64,000 bases of DNA, from assembly GCA_025808375.1 (NCBI GenBank), contig CP061009.1, positions 620,001 through 684,000 of the forward strand. The letters run 5' to 3'. Shown piece after piece: positions 41,406 through 50,063 of the stretch (position 1 is the first letter of the stretch; the number at the start of each line of letters is the position of its first letter). This stretch comes from Duncaniella muricolitica (GTDB lineage: Bacteria > Bacteroidota > Bacteroidia > Bacteroidales > Muribaculaceae). Made by a program: the position numbers and the translations under genes. The notes beneath the pieces were generated by a model. That model worked only from the letters and a program-made list of their open reading frames with translations, did no database searches and had not been told where the DNA came from.

Positions 41406-41855
41406 ATGATTCAATTTATTGAAAGAGGTGACATATTCAATATTGTTGGCGTAAACAACTATGCACATGGTTGTAATTGTGCCGGAGTAATGGGAAAAGG
41501 AATTGCTTTACAGTTCAAAAATAAATATCCTAAGATGTATTCCGAATATCGTGTCATGTGCAAGACCGGTTTGTTCAATCCCGGTGATGTCTTTGATTAC
41601 AATTACGGCAACGGGCACATATATAATCTTGGCACACAAGTGTCTTGGAAAACAAAGGCTCTGCTGGAGTATATTGAAAATTCGGTTGAGCGAATGCTTG
41701 AGTTAGCGGCTTCGGACAACGTAACCAAAATAGCCCTTCCAGCAATAGGAGCCGGATTAGGTGGGCTGAATTGGAATGATGTGAAAGAAATTCTGAATAG
41801 GGTCTCTGCGAACTATCCTAATATTGAATTATATGTAGTCGAGGCTTACGGCTGA
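41406..41855 (+). CDS. Macro-domain protein (DarG/TARG1-like ADP-ribose hydrolase)
   Basis: The 149-residue single macro domain reads RGDIFNIVGVNNYAHGCNCAG, MGKGIALQFKNKYPKMYSEY, and ALPAIGAGLGGLNWNDVKEIL. The HGCNCxGVMGKGIA pattern belongs to the ALC1-like branch that includes TARG1 and the DarG antitoxin, enzymes that remove ADP-ribose from protein or DNA. DarG usually has an additional C-terminal domain and a DarT toxin beside it; neither is present. Position right after a KilA-N gene, AT-rich composition and a private terminator suggest a small defence or toxin-control unit. Function inferred. Confidence 0.85.
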   Translation: MIQFIERGDIFNIVGVNNYAHGCNCAGVMGKGIALQFKNKYPKMYSEYRVMCKTGLFNPGDVFDYNYGNGHIYNLGTQVSWKTKALLEYIENSVERMLELAASDNVTKIALPAIGAGLGGLNWNDVKEILNRVSANYPNIELYVVEAYG

Positions 41856-41863
41856 TGATATTT

Positions 41864-41887
41864 AGAGGGTGTTATGAAACACCCTCT
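41864..41887. terminator. Hairpin after the macro-domain gene
   Basis: AGAGGGTGTT (41864-41873) and AACACCCTCT (41878-41887) form a perfect 10-bp stem with an ATGA loop, 9 bases after the stop codon. It lacks a strong U-run. The arms resemble the GGGTGTTGCA flanks of the large palindromes at 7919 and 27053. Confidence 0.6.
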
Positions 41888-41910
41888 TAGTATCTTTAAT
41901 ACTTGTCTCT

Positions 41911-42300
41911 CTAATCATCATGAAGAAATCCTCCTTGGTGATCTTGGGGGGTGTAGTGCTCCATGGCCCATGAGATGAGGGCGGTGAGATGGGGCATGAG
42001 GGTGTGGGCGAGGGGGGTGAGGGAGTATTCGACTCTGGGTGGTATTTCGGCGTGGATGTGGCGCGAGACGAGGCCCGAGGCTTCGAGATTTTTAAGGGTC
42101 TCGGTGAGCACTTTGGGTGAGATGTCGGGGATGGCACGGCCTATGGCGTTGAAGCGTGTGGCTTGGTTTTCGGAGAGCACACAGAGTATCAGCATCGACC
42201 ATTTGCCGGTGAAGCGTGAGAGGACGTTGCGCACGGGGCAGGTGTCGATGCGTGTGTATTTTTTTAGATTTTCTTGTAGGGGTAATGCGTTCATATTCAA
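41911..42300 (-). CDS. HxlR-family transcriptional regulator
   Basis: Winged-helix regulator of 129 residues. CPVRNVLSRFTGKWSMLILC near residue 21 is the family opening, with FNAIGRAIPDISPKVLTETL as the recognition region and EIPPRVEYSLTPLAHTL as the wing. The conserved Cys21 is the kind of residue used for redox or electrophile sensing in HypR-like members. The gene is divergent from the cupin gene at 42442, and two small palindromes lie in the shared promoter region, so it most likely controls that gene and itself. Confidence 0.9.
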   Translation of the reverse strand: MNMNALPLQENLKKYTRIDTCPVRNVLSRFTGKWSMLILCVLSENQATRFNAIGRAIPDISPKVLTETLKNLEASGLVSRHIHAEIPPRVEYSLTPLAHTLMPHLTALISWAMEHYTPQDHQGGFLHDD

Positions 42301-42306
42301 AATTAC

Positions 42307-42340
42307 TTACCTGAGGGTAACTGCGTTACGTTTTGGTAAC
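42307..42340. promoter_or_regulatory. Probable HxlR operator (two palindromes)
   Basis: TTACC-TGAG-GGTAA at 42307-42320 and GTTAC-N6-GTAAC at 42325-42340 sit between the divergent genes. Both share the GGTAAC/GTTACC core, as expected for a dimeric winged-helix regulator. The cupin gene's -7 box TAACTTTG follows at 42367-42374. Confidence 0.6.
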
Positions 42341-42441
42341 CTCTTGCATTATAAAGATTTAACTGCTAACTTTGCACTATCGAAACGAAAGCGGCTTTCG
42401 ATAGCAAAGTTAATAATCATTCTTAAAATACACAAGTAATC

Positions 42442-42852
42442 ATGAGCGAAGTAAAGATTCTTGACAACGGGGCTAAGTATAGCCACGTGTCGGCCGGTAA
42501 ATTGAAGGGTTTTGAAGGCAAGCAGTTTGTAAAGGATGCATCGGGTGCCACATCGTGTGAGATTTCGTTTGGCTCGCTTCCGACCGGGGCTGCGGTGCCG
42601 TTCTTTCACAGCCATAAGGCAAACGAGGAGAATTATATAATCCTTTCGGGCGAGGGACGCTTTCAGGTGGACGATGCGGTGTTTGACATCGCTGAAGGTT
42701 CCGTGATACGTGTTGCCACCAACTGCGACCGCAATCTTTGCTGCACTTCGCAGGAGCCTCTTACATATATATGTATCCAGGCCAAGGAGGGCAGTCTCGA
42801 GGGTTACACCATGACCGATGCCGAAATCACCGAGCGCGTATCATTGCTGTAA
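42442..42852 (+). CDS. Cupin-domain protein
   Basis: Small single-cupin protein of 136 residues. Metal-type residues are seen in AVPFFHSHKANEENYIILSG (H, H and E of cupin motif 1) and the beta-strands continue through GRFQVDDAVFDIAEGSVIRV. It begins MSEVKILDNGAKYSHVSAGK. Such genes are often next to HxlR regulators and may act in quinone, aldehyde or electrophile metabolism; the substrate is not predictable. Its own terminator follows immediately. Confidence 0.85.
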   Translation: MSEVKILDNGAKYSHVSAGKLKGFEGKQFVKDASGATSCEISFGSLPTGAAVPFFHSHKANEENYIILSGEGRFQVDDAVFDIAEGSVIRVATNCDRNLCCTSQEPLTYICIQAKEGSLEGYTMTDAEITERVSLL

Positions 42853-42869
42853 CGAATTAATAACGTTTT

Positions 42870-42904
42870 ATGTCCCGGCACACTTGTGTTACGGGGCATT
42901 TTTT
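42870..42904 (+). terminator. Intrinsic terminator of the cupin gene
   Basis: ATGTCCCG and CGGGGCAT enclose an inner ACAC/GTGT stem and are followed by TTTTT. The hairpin starts 18 bases after the cupin stop. It overlaps the upstream frame of the next gene, which argues for the later start there. Confidence 0.8.
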
Positions 42905-42950
42905 GTATTTTTGCGTCTGTTTCGATCAATCGTATAATCCCACATCAGAT

Positions 42951-43481
42951 ATGAGCAGCAGCCAAAGAACTGACAATATATTCCTATGCCGATGGAGCGA
43001 CACCAAGTCGCGAATCTATTTTGTGTTAGGTTTTGGTGGATTCTACCCCGCTGTAATATTATGGGAGGCATTCAAGACACACTTGTGGGTATTATATTGT
43101 TTGGGTGGAGGGTTTATTGTGTTACTGACTGTTCTCGTATGGCTTTTCATGCAGTCTGTGAGCAAGAGCCGTTATGTAGTGACCTCCGACGGGTATCTCG
43201 AGGCCCGTTATTATGGCCGCAGGACAGTGAGATATCCGATAGCTGAAATTGAATGGGTAAGAATGATTGATGATGACAATCGCCACTCGTCTCTGCCGCG
43301 TTATTTCACTTATCCTATATCCTTTGGCCGTGGCGGTGACATTGTTCCGGACACAGGCGTGCTTGTCAGTTTCAATCGGCAATGGTACAAAAGCGTCTGT
43401 CCTGTATTGTTTCACCCCATTGATTCCGAAGGGTTGATGCATGCTCTCCTGGCCTGCAACCCGTCAATAAAGATGATGTGA
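42951..43481 (+). CDS. Hypothetical membrane protein with two transmembrane helices
   Basis: The 176-residue protein has two hydrophobic segments (about residues 21-40, FVLGFGGFYPAVILWEAF, and 46-68, VLYCLGGGFIVLLTVLVWLF). A soluble C-terminal domain (YVVTSDGYLEARYYGRRTVR, then PIAEIEWVRMIDDD) resembles bacterial PH-like domains. I start it at 42951 because a -7 box (TATTTTTG, 42906-42913) lies 37 bases upstream. The earlier ATG at 42870 is inside the cupin terminator. Function unknown. Confidence 0.65.
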   Translation: MSSSQRTDNIFLCRWSDTKSRIYFVLGFGGFYPAVILWEAFKTHLWVLYCLGGGFIVLLTVLVWLFMQSVSKSRYVVTSDGYLEARYYGRRTVRYPIAEIEWVRMIDDDNRHSSLPRYFTYPISFGRGGDIVPDTGVLVSFNRQWYKSVCPVLFHPIDSEGLMHALLACNPSIKMM

Positions 43482-43535
43482 TAGCATTGACGGAATCTTT
43501 TGGAGACAATTAAAATTCTCTTAATCAATGGATAT

Positions 43536-43580
43536 AAAAAATAAGTTGTGTCGCTATGACAGCGGCACAACTTATTTTTT
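43536..43580. terminator. Bidirectional terminator between convergent genes
   Basis: Arms 43536-43555 and 43561-43580 (AAAAAATAAGTTGTG with CACAACTTATTTTTT) pair with one mismatch around a five-base loop. A- and T-runs on both sides suit termination from either strand, for the membrane protein gene and the DPP III gene. Confidence 0.9.
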
Positions 43581-43597
43581 ATTATGCAGACACGGAT

Positions 43598-45628
43598 TTA
43601 TTTGCCGGTTGCGTAGGCTGGGAGGGTGCGGTAGTCGCGCGAGTAGCGGAGCACCTGAGGCAGATAGTCCTCGCCATAGGTGATGGTCACGTCGGTGATG
43701 TTGCCGTCCTTGTCGGTCACGGGGGTGTAGACGGGGTTGACAAATCCGCGATAGGGAGCTATGTCGAGCTTGGCGTAGCGGTCAAGCACTTCTTTGTGAA
43801 GCTCGGGGTCGACCTTTACGGCATATGTCTCGACGAGTTTGGCTCCGGCGGCATAGTCGCCCTCGCTCTTGATGCGCTGCACTTCGGCAAGGAGCTGACC
43901 GATGAGTTCGCGCATCTTGGTGTAGTCGTTGATTTTGATATAGGTCTTGCCGTCGCTCTTCACGAGTTCGATTACGTTGTCGGGCTGACCTTTCTCAAAC
44001 ACCCACTTGGAGATGAGCTGACGGTTGCGCATATGGGCCTCCTCGATGTCCTTGCCGGGCTCAACTCGGGTGAGCTGGGTCATGAGACCGTTGAGGATAT
44101 ACTTGTAATATTCGGCCTTGTAGGCTTCGGGATTGTCGAGCAGACCGAGTTCGATGAGCTTGGGGTCGGCCAGATAATAGAGCGCGAAGAGGTCGGCGCG
44201 GGCTTCCTCGAGAGTGGAGCCGTGAGCTTTGAGCGCGCCCGGGTCAACACCGGGGAGCAGACGGCCCGATGCGTGGCCGAGACATTCGTGCAGGTCGGTG
44301 TGGAGGTTGTCGGTGATGAAGAGATATTTGTCCATGAGGTCAGCGGTCTCCTGATCGATGACAAACTCTTCGTTGAATCCATTGCCGTGCGAAGCCTGGT
44401 CGTAGGCTTCGGTGATGTTTTCGAGCGTAACGGACTTAGAGCCGTGAGCGGCGCGTATCCAGTTGGAGTTGGGGAGATTGATGCCGATGGGGGTGGCGGG
44501 ATATGCGTCACCGGCCAGGATGGCGGCGGTGATTACTTTGGCACTCACACCCTTTACCTCGTCCTTGCGGAAACGGGGGTCGACGGGCGAGTTGCCCTCA
44601 AACCATGCGGCGTTGTCGGCTATGACCTCGGTGCGGTGGCTGGCCTCGTTGTTTTTGAAGTTGACGATCGACTCATAGGCTCCGGTCATGCCGAGGGGGT
44701 CGCCGTAGTCTTCGATGAAACCGTTGATAAAGTCGATGCGGCTCTTGGTGTCCTCGGCCCATGCGATGGAGTAGGTGTCGAAGTCCTTGAGGTCGCCCGA
44801 GCGGAAGTAGGTGATGAGTTTGGTCACGATGTCCTTCTGAACGTCGTTTTCGGCATAGGGGAGAACTTTCTCGAGATTTTCGACGATGCGCTCGAGAGCG
44901 GGCGAGTAGAGTCCGCCCACCTTATATATCTGTTCGGCTACCTTGCCGTTTTCTTTGACCACACGGGCGTTCAGTCCCCACGACACGGGGGTGAGGTCGG
45001 TGGTGTCCTTGAGAGCGTTGTAATAGGCCTCGACTTCGGCCTGGTTTACACCGTCATAGAGATTGTTGGCCGAGGTGAGTATGAGGTCCTGTCCTTCGGC
45101 CTGGTTGACACGCTTGGGCATCACCGTGGGGTCGAAGATTACGGGCATGAGCAACTCGATGTCGGTGACGGTGCCTTCGGGGAGGGCGGCGGCCTGTGAG
45201 GCGAGCCATTCCTGCGAGAAGCTGGGCTTGAACTTGTCCATCGAGTAGTGGTGGTGTATGCCGTTGGCAAACTCTATCTGCTTGAGATAAGTCTCGAGGG
45301 CCTTGAAGTCAGAGTCGTTACGGTCGCCCTTGTAGTTGGTGTAGACCCCTTCGATGAGGTCGCGGATGGCGAGGTTGTATTTACCGTTCTGATCCCACAG
45401 CATGTCGCGGCCGGCGATTGCAGCCTCGGTGAGATAGTAGATGAAGATGCGCTGCTGAGGGGTGAGTTCCTCAAACCCGGGCACCTGATAGCGGAGCACT
45501 TCGATGTCGGCGAAGCGGTCGGCGGTGTAATCAAAGTCGGCCGGCGTGGGCTTGTTGTTGCCCTGCGAGCAGGATGACATGATGGCTAATGAGGCCATGG
45601 CTGGAATGATTAGTTTTTTAGACAGCAT
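43598..45628 (-). CDS. Dipeptidyl-peptidase III (M49), lipoprotein
   Basis: Zinc peptidase of 676 residues removing dipeptides from the N-terminus of short peptides. The M49 zinc motif HECLGH is near residue 446 and the second motif LEEARADLFALYYL follows. The lipobox gives Cys20 (LAIMSSCSQG), so it is anchored in the envelope, unlike the cytosolic mammalian enzyme. The start MLSKKLIIPAMASLAIM is a clear signal sequence. rlmI lies 48 bases upstream on the same strand. Part of the rich peptide-degrading set in this window. Confidence 0.93.
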   Translation of the reverse strand: MLSKKLIIPAMASLAIMSSCSQGNNKPTPADFDYTADRFADIEVLRYQVPGFEELTPQQRIFIYYLTEAAIAGRDMLWDQNGKYNLAIRDLIEGVYTNYKGDRNDSDFKALETYLKQIEFANGIHHHYSMDKFKPSFSQEWLASQAAALPEGTVTDIELLMPVIFDPTVMPKRVNQAEGQDLILTSANNLYDGVNQAEVEAYYNALKDTTDLTPVSWGLNARVVKENGKVAEQIYKVGGLYSPALERIVENLEKVLPYAENDVQKDIVTKLITYFRSGDLKDFDTYSIAWAEDTKSRIDFINGFIEDYGDPLGMTGAYESIVNFKNNEASHRTEVIADNAAWFEGNSPVDPRFRKDEVKGVSAKVITAAILAGDAYPATPIGINLPNSNWIRAAHGSKSVTLENITEAYDQASHGNGFNEEFVIDQETADLMDKYLFITDNLHTDLHECLGHASGRLLPGVDPGALKAHGSTLEEARADLFALYYLADPKLIELGLLDNPEAYKAEYYKYILNGLMTQLTRVEPGKDIEEAHMRNRQLISKWVFEKGQPDNVIELVKSDGKTYIKINDYTKMRELIGQLLAEVQRIKSEGDYAAGAKLVETYAVKVDPELHKEVLDRYAKLDIAPYRGFVNPVYTPVTDKDGNITDVTITYGEDYLPQVLRYSRDYRTLPAYATGK

Positions 45629-45676
45629 TATGGAGAATGGTTTTAAAAGGTATGGATTTCAGGTATGTCAGTGATG

Positions 45677-46855
45677 TTATTCGACCGCGAGGACGAGGCC
45701 TTTGAGGTATTCGCCTTCGGGGTGATAGATGTTGACGGGATGGTCGGCCGGCTGTGTGAGCTGATGGAGTATGCGCACCTTGCGTCCCGACTGTGCGGCC
45801 GCAGTGAAGACGGCCAGGCGGAACTGTTCGCGCGAAATGGCCTGTGAGCACGAGAATGTGAAGAGTATGCCGCCGGGTGCTATCTTGCGGAATGCTGCGG
45901 CGTTGATGCGACGGTAGCCCACCATGGCGTTTTTGATCGCGCTGCGGTGTTTGGCAAAGGCCGGCGGGTCGAGGATTATGAGGTCATAGGCTCCGTCGGG
46001 CATGTCGGCGAGATATTTGAAGGCGTCCTGTGCGTAGGATTTGTGGCGGGTGTCGCCGGGGAAGTTAAGCTCGATGTTGGCGTCGGTGAGGGCCACGGCC
46101 TTGGCCGAGGAGTCGACCGAGTGGACCAGAGTGGCTCCTCCGCGCATGGAGTAGACTGAAAAACCGCCCGTGTAACAGAACATGTTGAGCACTCTCGCTC
46201 CCGCGCTGTAATGTTGCAGCAGGGCGCGGTTGTCGCGCTGGTCGACAAAGAAGCCTGTCTTCTGGCCTTTGAGCCAGTCGATGTTGAATTTCAGTCCGTT
46301 CTCTATGGCTATGTTAGTCTCGAAGCCTCCGATGATATAGTCGTTGACGGGGTCGAGACGGGCTTTGTAGGGAAGGGTGGTCTCCGACTTGTAATAGACG
46401 TTGCGTATGCCTGCTCCGTCAAGCTCGGTGAGGGCTTTGGCAATGGTGTGGCGGGCATAGTGCATGCCGGGCGAATGGGCCTGGAGTACGGCTGTATTGC
46501 CGTAGACGTCGACCACGCAGCCGGGCAGGAAGTCGCCTTCGCCATGCACGAGGCGAAATGTGGTGTTGTCGGGACGTATCAGTCCGAGGCGTTCGCGCAG
46601 GGCCCAGGCCTGAGCGAGACGTTCGCGATAGAAGTCGTCGGAAATCTCTATGTCGTCAGACGAGAGCATGCGTACGGCTATCGAGCCTATCTCATAGTGG
46701 CCCACTCCGAGCACACGTCCGTCGGAAGCTACGACACGCACGGTGTCGCCTTCCTCAATCTCTTGTGGAAGGTTGGCGATGGCTCCTGAGAATACCCAGG
46801 GATGAAAGCGCAGGAGTGATTCCTCCTTGCCGCGTTTGAGTGTTATAGTAATCAT
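45677..46855 (-). CDS. rlmI: Class I SAM-dependent rRNA methyltransferase (RlmI family)
   Basis: RlmI-type enzymes methylate C5 of a cytosine in 23S rRNA. The 392-residue protein has an N-terminal PUA domain (LKRGKEESLLRFHPWVFSGA), a central EEHD-like segment (VDQRDNRALLQHYSAGARVL), the SAM site LNMFCYTGGFSVYSMRGGA and the catalytic-site motif LIILDPPAFAKHRSA, followed by FTFSCSQAIS. Length fits the family. The target base is inferred from E. coli. Confidence 0.87.
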   Translation of the reverse strand: MITITLKRGKEESLLRFHPWVFSGAIANLPQEIEEGDTVRVVASDGRVLGVGHYEIGSIAVRMLSSDDIEISDDFYRERLAQAWALRERLGLIRPDNTTFRLVHGEGDFLPGCVVDVYGNTAVLQAHSPGMHYARHTIAKALTELDGAGIRNVYYKSETTLPYKARLDPVNDYIIGGFETNIAIENGLKFNIDWLKGQKTGFFVDQRDNRALLQHYSAGARVLNMFCYTGGFSVYSMRGGATLVHSVDSSAKAVALTDANIELNFPGDTRHKSYAQDAFKYLADMPDGAYDLIILDPPAFAKHRSAIKNAMVGYRRINAAAFRKIAPGGILFTFSCSQAISREQFRLAVFTAAAQSGRKVRILHQLTQPADHPVNIYHPEGEYLKGLVLAVE

Positions 46856-46870
46856 TATTACTTGCCCTTT

Positions 46871-47190
46871 ATTACTTGCCCTTCGGGCAAAGGTTATAAG
46901 GTTATAAGGTTATAAGGTTAGTTTTGCCCTTCGGGCAAAGGTTATAAGGTTATAAGGTTATAAGGTTAGTTTTGCCCTTCGGGCAAAGGTTATGAGGTTA
47001 TAAGGTTATAAGGTTAGTTTTGCCCTTCGGGCAAAGGTTATGAGGTTATAAGGTTATAAGGTTAATTTGCCCTTCGGGCAAGGGTTATGGGGTTAATATT
47101 GCTCATCGGGTGAGGGTTATAGAAGTTATGCGGTTGAGAAGGTTAACCTTATAACCTCATAACCTTATAACCTTTGCTCTTTGAGCAAGT
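46871..47190. repeat. 48-bp tandem repeat array between rlmI and rseP
   Basis: Units begin TTGCCCTTCGGGCAAAGG and continue with repeated TTATAAGG blocks. The GCCCTTCGGGC hairpin core recurs at 46878, 46926, 46974, 47022 and 47069, then in decayed form near 47100. The end (47140-47190) carries the block inverted (CCTTATAACC, then TTTGCTCTTTGAGCAA), so the array can fold back. It starts right beyond the rseP stop codon and likely ends that transcript. No credible gene. Confidence 0.85.
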
Positions 47191-47191
47191 A

Positions 47192-48631
47192 TTACTTGAA
47201 GAATGCGCGGAATATGTCGTTGCCGTTGGCGTAGAGCAGGAGCAGGAGGAGGAAGCCCATGCCTACGTATTGGGCTGCGATGAGCACGTTTTCGGGCACT
47301 TTGCGGCGGGTCACCACCTCCCAGAGCAGAAACATGATGTGTCCGCCGTCAAGGCCGGGAATGGGGATGATGTTCATGAACGCAAGGGCTACCGAGAGAA
47401 ATGCGGTGATTTCCCAGAAAGACAGCCAGTTCCAACGCTCGGGAAACATGTTGCCTATCGTGCCGAAGCCGCCGAGACTCTGTGCGCCTTCCGAAGAGAA
47501 GACGTGTTTCATCGACCTTACATAGTTGGTAAGCGTTGATGTGCCTATCTCCCAGCCTTTGGGGAACGACTCGAAGAAGCCGTAGTCGATGGTCACAGGA
47601 GGATAGACGGCCGTGATGGGGCGCAACTGGAAGCCGAGTTTGCCATACTCGTTGGGTGTCACGGGCAGGGTGATTTTCCTGCCGTCACGCTCGATGGTGA
47701 CATTGACCTCCTTGCCGGCGTAGGCTTCGAGGGCGGGGGTGAGTTCGGTGAATGTGGGTGTGGCCACAGTATCGACAGCTATGATGTGGTCGCCCTCCTG
47801 CATGCCGGCTTTGGCGGCGGCTTCGCCCGGGACGAGACGGTCGATATAGACCGGCAGTCGATAGGCCATGAAGCCTTTTTCGTCGTTGATACGGAATATG
47901 AAGTCGGAGGGGATGGCTATGTCTACGGTATCCTTGCCGTTGCGGAGCATGGTTACGACTTTGGCCTCAACCATGCGCATCATGTAGTCGCCGTCGGCTG
48001 CGTCGAGTTTTACGCCGTCGGCCATGAGAGGTATGTCGCCGTTGCGGAAGCCTACCTTCTGGGCTGCGGGCACGAAGTCAAAACCTTCGGTGGCTACGTC
48101 AAAGGGGATGTATTTGGCTCCCCAATGGGCGGCGATGCCTGCATAGATGAGTATGGCGAGGATGAAGTTGAAGAGTACTCCGCCAAACATCACGAGCAAT
48201 CGCTGCCATGCCGGTTTGGTGCGGAACTCCCATGACTTGGCTTCGTCGCTGAGCTGTGTGTTGGTCTCGTCAATCATGCCGTTGATGGCGCAGTAGCCTC
48301 CCAGCGGCACCCATCCGATGCCGTAGATGGTGTCGCGCCATGAGGTCTTGTCGCAGGACGGGTCGGCGGGGTGGGGCCGGCCTACCGAGAATGACAGCGC
48401 GGCATGGTCGGGGGTGTGTTTCTCTTCGTCGCCTTGTCTGACGAAGAGACCTACGCGGTTGGTGCGCGGGTCGTAACGCAGCAGACTGAACTTCGGGTTG
48501 AAGAACATGTAAAACTTGTCGACCTTGATTCCGAAGATGCGGGCGAAGATGTAGTGGCCAAACTCGTGTATGATGACAAGAAAGGCCAGGGCGATTATAA
48601 ACTGGAGAGCTTTTATGATAAATGATTCCAT
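47192..48631 (-). CDS. rseP: Site-2 protease RseP
   Basis: Intramembrane zinc metalloprotease that cleaves anti-sigma factors and remnant signal peptides. The HEFGH motif is at residues 22-26, just inside the first membrane helix. A central PDZ-like region contains VPGEAAAKAGMQEGDHIIAVD, and the C-terminal membrane motif PIPGLDGGHIMFLL carries the third zinc ligand Asp. Length 479 is normal for Bacteroidota. It lies downstream of dxr, an order common in this phylum, with repeats in the 120-base gap. An extended insert (residues 75-110, near HPADPSCDKTSWRD) is also typical. Confidence 0.93.
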   Translation of the reverse strand: MESFIIKALQFIIALAFLVIIHEFGHYIFARIFGIKVDKFYMFFNPKFSLLRYDPRTNRVGLFVRQGDEEKHTPDHAALSFSVGRPHPADPSCDKTSWRDTIYGIGWVPLGGYCAINGMIDETNTQLSDEAKSWEFRTKPAWQRLLVMFGGVLFNFILAILIYAGIAAHWGAKYIPFDVATEGFDFVPAAQKVGFRNGDIPLMADGVKLDAADGDYMMRMVEAKVVTMLRNGKDTVDIAIPSDFIFRINDEKGFMAYRLPVYIDRLVPGEAAAKAGMQEGDHIIAVDTVATPTFTELTPALEAYAGKEVNVTIERDGRKITLPVTPNEYGKLGFQLRPITAVYPPVTIDYGFFESFPKGWEIGTSTLTNYVRSMKHVFSSEGAQSLGGFGTIGNMFPERWNWLSFWEITAFLSVALAFMNIIPIPGLDGGHIMFLLWEVVTRRKVPENVLIAAQYVGMGFLLLLLLYANGNDIFRAFFK

Positions 48632-48639
48632 GTTTTTAC

Positions 48640-48730
48640 TTGCCCTTCGGGCAAAGGTTATAAGGTTATAAGGTTATTACTTGCTCTTTGAGCAAAGGTT
48701 ATAAGGTTATGGGGTTATGAGGTTATAAGT
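48640..48730. repeat. TTATAAGG repeats between dxr and rseP
   Basis: Two hairpin cores, TTGCCCTTCGGGCAA and TTGCTCTTTGAGCAA, are each followed by AAGGTTATAAGG blocks. They are the same family as the array at 46871-47190, on the other side of rseP. Their location inside a probable operon means they are not necessarily full terminators. Confidence 0.75.
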
Positions 48731-48751
48731 GGGATGTATTAACTCTAAACT

Positions 48752-49933
48752 TTAAACTTTCAGCTCTAAACTCCTAACGTGCCTGTGGCATTTGCGGTGG
48801 GCATAGTCGATGGTGGCGTGGTGGGTGGCCACATAGTCGTCAAGCGAGGGTGAGGCGATGAAGGGGATGTCGCACAAAGCATCGGTGATGGTGTCGTAGA
48901 TGCCGTGAAACGAGATTTCATCACGCAGGAATGCTGCGACTGCCACTTCGTTGGCCGCGTTGATGATACATGCCGTGTTGCCCCCCTCGGTGAGAGCTCG
49001 CGGGGCGAGCGTGAGACATGGAAATTTCACCGGATCGGGGGTCTCGAAGGTGAGTTGAGCGTAGTCGCTCAGACTCAGCGGACGCTCGCCGCTGGGCAGA
49101 CGGGAGGCGTCGCCGAGGGCATAGCGTATGGGCAGGTGCATGTCGGGGATGCCGAGCTGGGCCTTGACGGCTCCGTCGACATATTCCACCATAGAGTGAA
49201 TGATGGACTGGGGATGCACTACGGCCTCGATTTTCTCGGGAGCTACGTCAAAGAGCCATCGGGCCTCGATGATTTCAAAAGCTTTGTTGAGCATGGTTGC
49301 CGAGTCAATGGTGATTTTGGCTCCCATCTGCCAGCGCGGATGCTTCAGGGCCTGGCGTGCAGTGACTTTGGCTGTCTCCTCATGAGTCCATGTGCGGAAG
49401 GGGCCGCCCGAGGCGGTGATGATGAGTTTCTTGACAGTTGCAGGGTCCTCGCCTTTCAGACACTGGTATATGGCCGAGTGTTCGGAGTCGACGGGGATGA
49501 CTGTCGATGATGACTCGCGCAGCAGACGTGTGACCAGTTCGCCGGCTACCACGAGAGTCTCCTTGTTGGCCAGGGCTATCTGCTTGCCGGCGCGTATGGC
49601 ACGTATGGTCGGGAGCAGACCGCTGTAGCCTACAGTGGCTGTGACCACGGTGTCGAAGTCGGGTCGCTCCATGGCGTCTGCCATAGCCATCTCGCCGGCG
49701 GCAGTCTCGATGCCCAGCGGCTCAAGGGCCTCTTTGAGAAGGGAATATTTGCTTTCGTCGGCAATCACGGCAAGGGCCGGACGGTGGCGCATGGCCTGCT
49801 CGATGAGCAGCTCCACGTTGCGTCCGGCAGCGAGCACCACGGCACGGAAACGGTCGGGAAACTGTGAGATAATATCGAGTGTCTGGGTGCCTATCGAGCC
49901 TGTTGAGCCGAGCACAGCTATGTTGTGAGGCAT
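48752..49933 (-). CDS. dxr: 1-deoxy-D-xylulose 5-phosphate reductoisomerase
   Basis: Second enzyme of the MEP isoprenoid pathway. The 393-residue protein has the NADPH motif LGSTGSIGTQTLDII at residue 8, ALANKETLVVAGELV, the metal-site region VIPVDSEHSAIYQCL, and ASGGPFRTWT with TVEEALKHPRWQMGAKITID-like ARQALKHPRWQMGAKITID. The C-terminal helical domain is complete. A -7 box reading TATTTTTG on the minus strand at 50024-50031 lies about 90 bases upstream. Confidence 0.95.
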   Translation of the reverse strand: MPHNIAVLGSTGSIGTQTLDIISQFPDRFRAVVLAAGRNVELLIEQAMRHRPALAVIADESKYSLLKEALEPLGIETAAGEMAMADAMERPDFDTVVTATVGYSGLLPTIRAIRAGKQIALANKETLVVAGELVTRLLRESSSTVIPVDSEHSAIYQCLKGEDPATVKKLIITASGGPFRTWTHEETAKVTARQALKHPRWQMGAKITIDSATMLNKAFEIIEARWLFDVAPEKIEAVVHPQSIIHSMVEYVDGAVKAQLGIPDMHLPIRYALGDASRLPSGERPLSLSDYAQLTFETPDPVKFPCLTLAPRALTEGGNTACIINAANEVAVAAFLRDEISFHGIYDTITDALCDIPFIASPSLDDYVATHHATIDYAHRKCHRHVRSLELKV

Positions 49934-50063
49934 AGTTATTGTTTGGGTTTAAAAGGCTTGGAGAGTGTGGTTACGAGCCGGATTCTCCGCGCTTTTTGAA
50001 TGTTAAGGATTGGTTTTTATGTGCAAAAATACGCATTTTCCCTCACATAGCCATGACATTAAC

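Noticed and set aside
42870..42950. Longer N-terminus for the two-helix membrane protein
   Set aside because: The extra codons are inside the cupin terminator and a -7 box lies between the two possible starts, so the longer protein would not be transcribed from its own promoter.
46871..47190. CRISPR array
   Set aside because: The 48-bp periodicity comes from whole-unit tandem repetition. There are no unique spacers and no cas genes.
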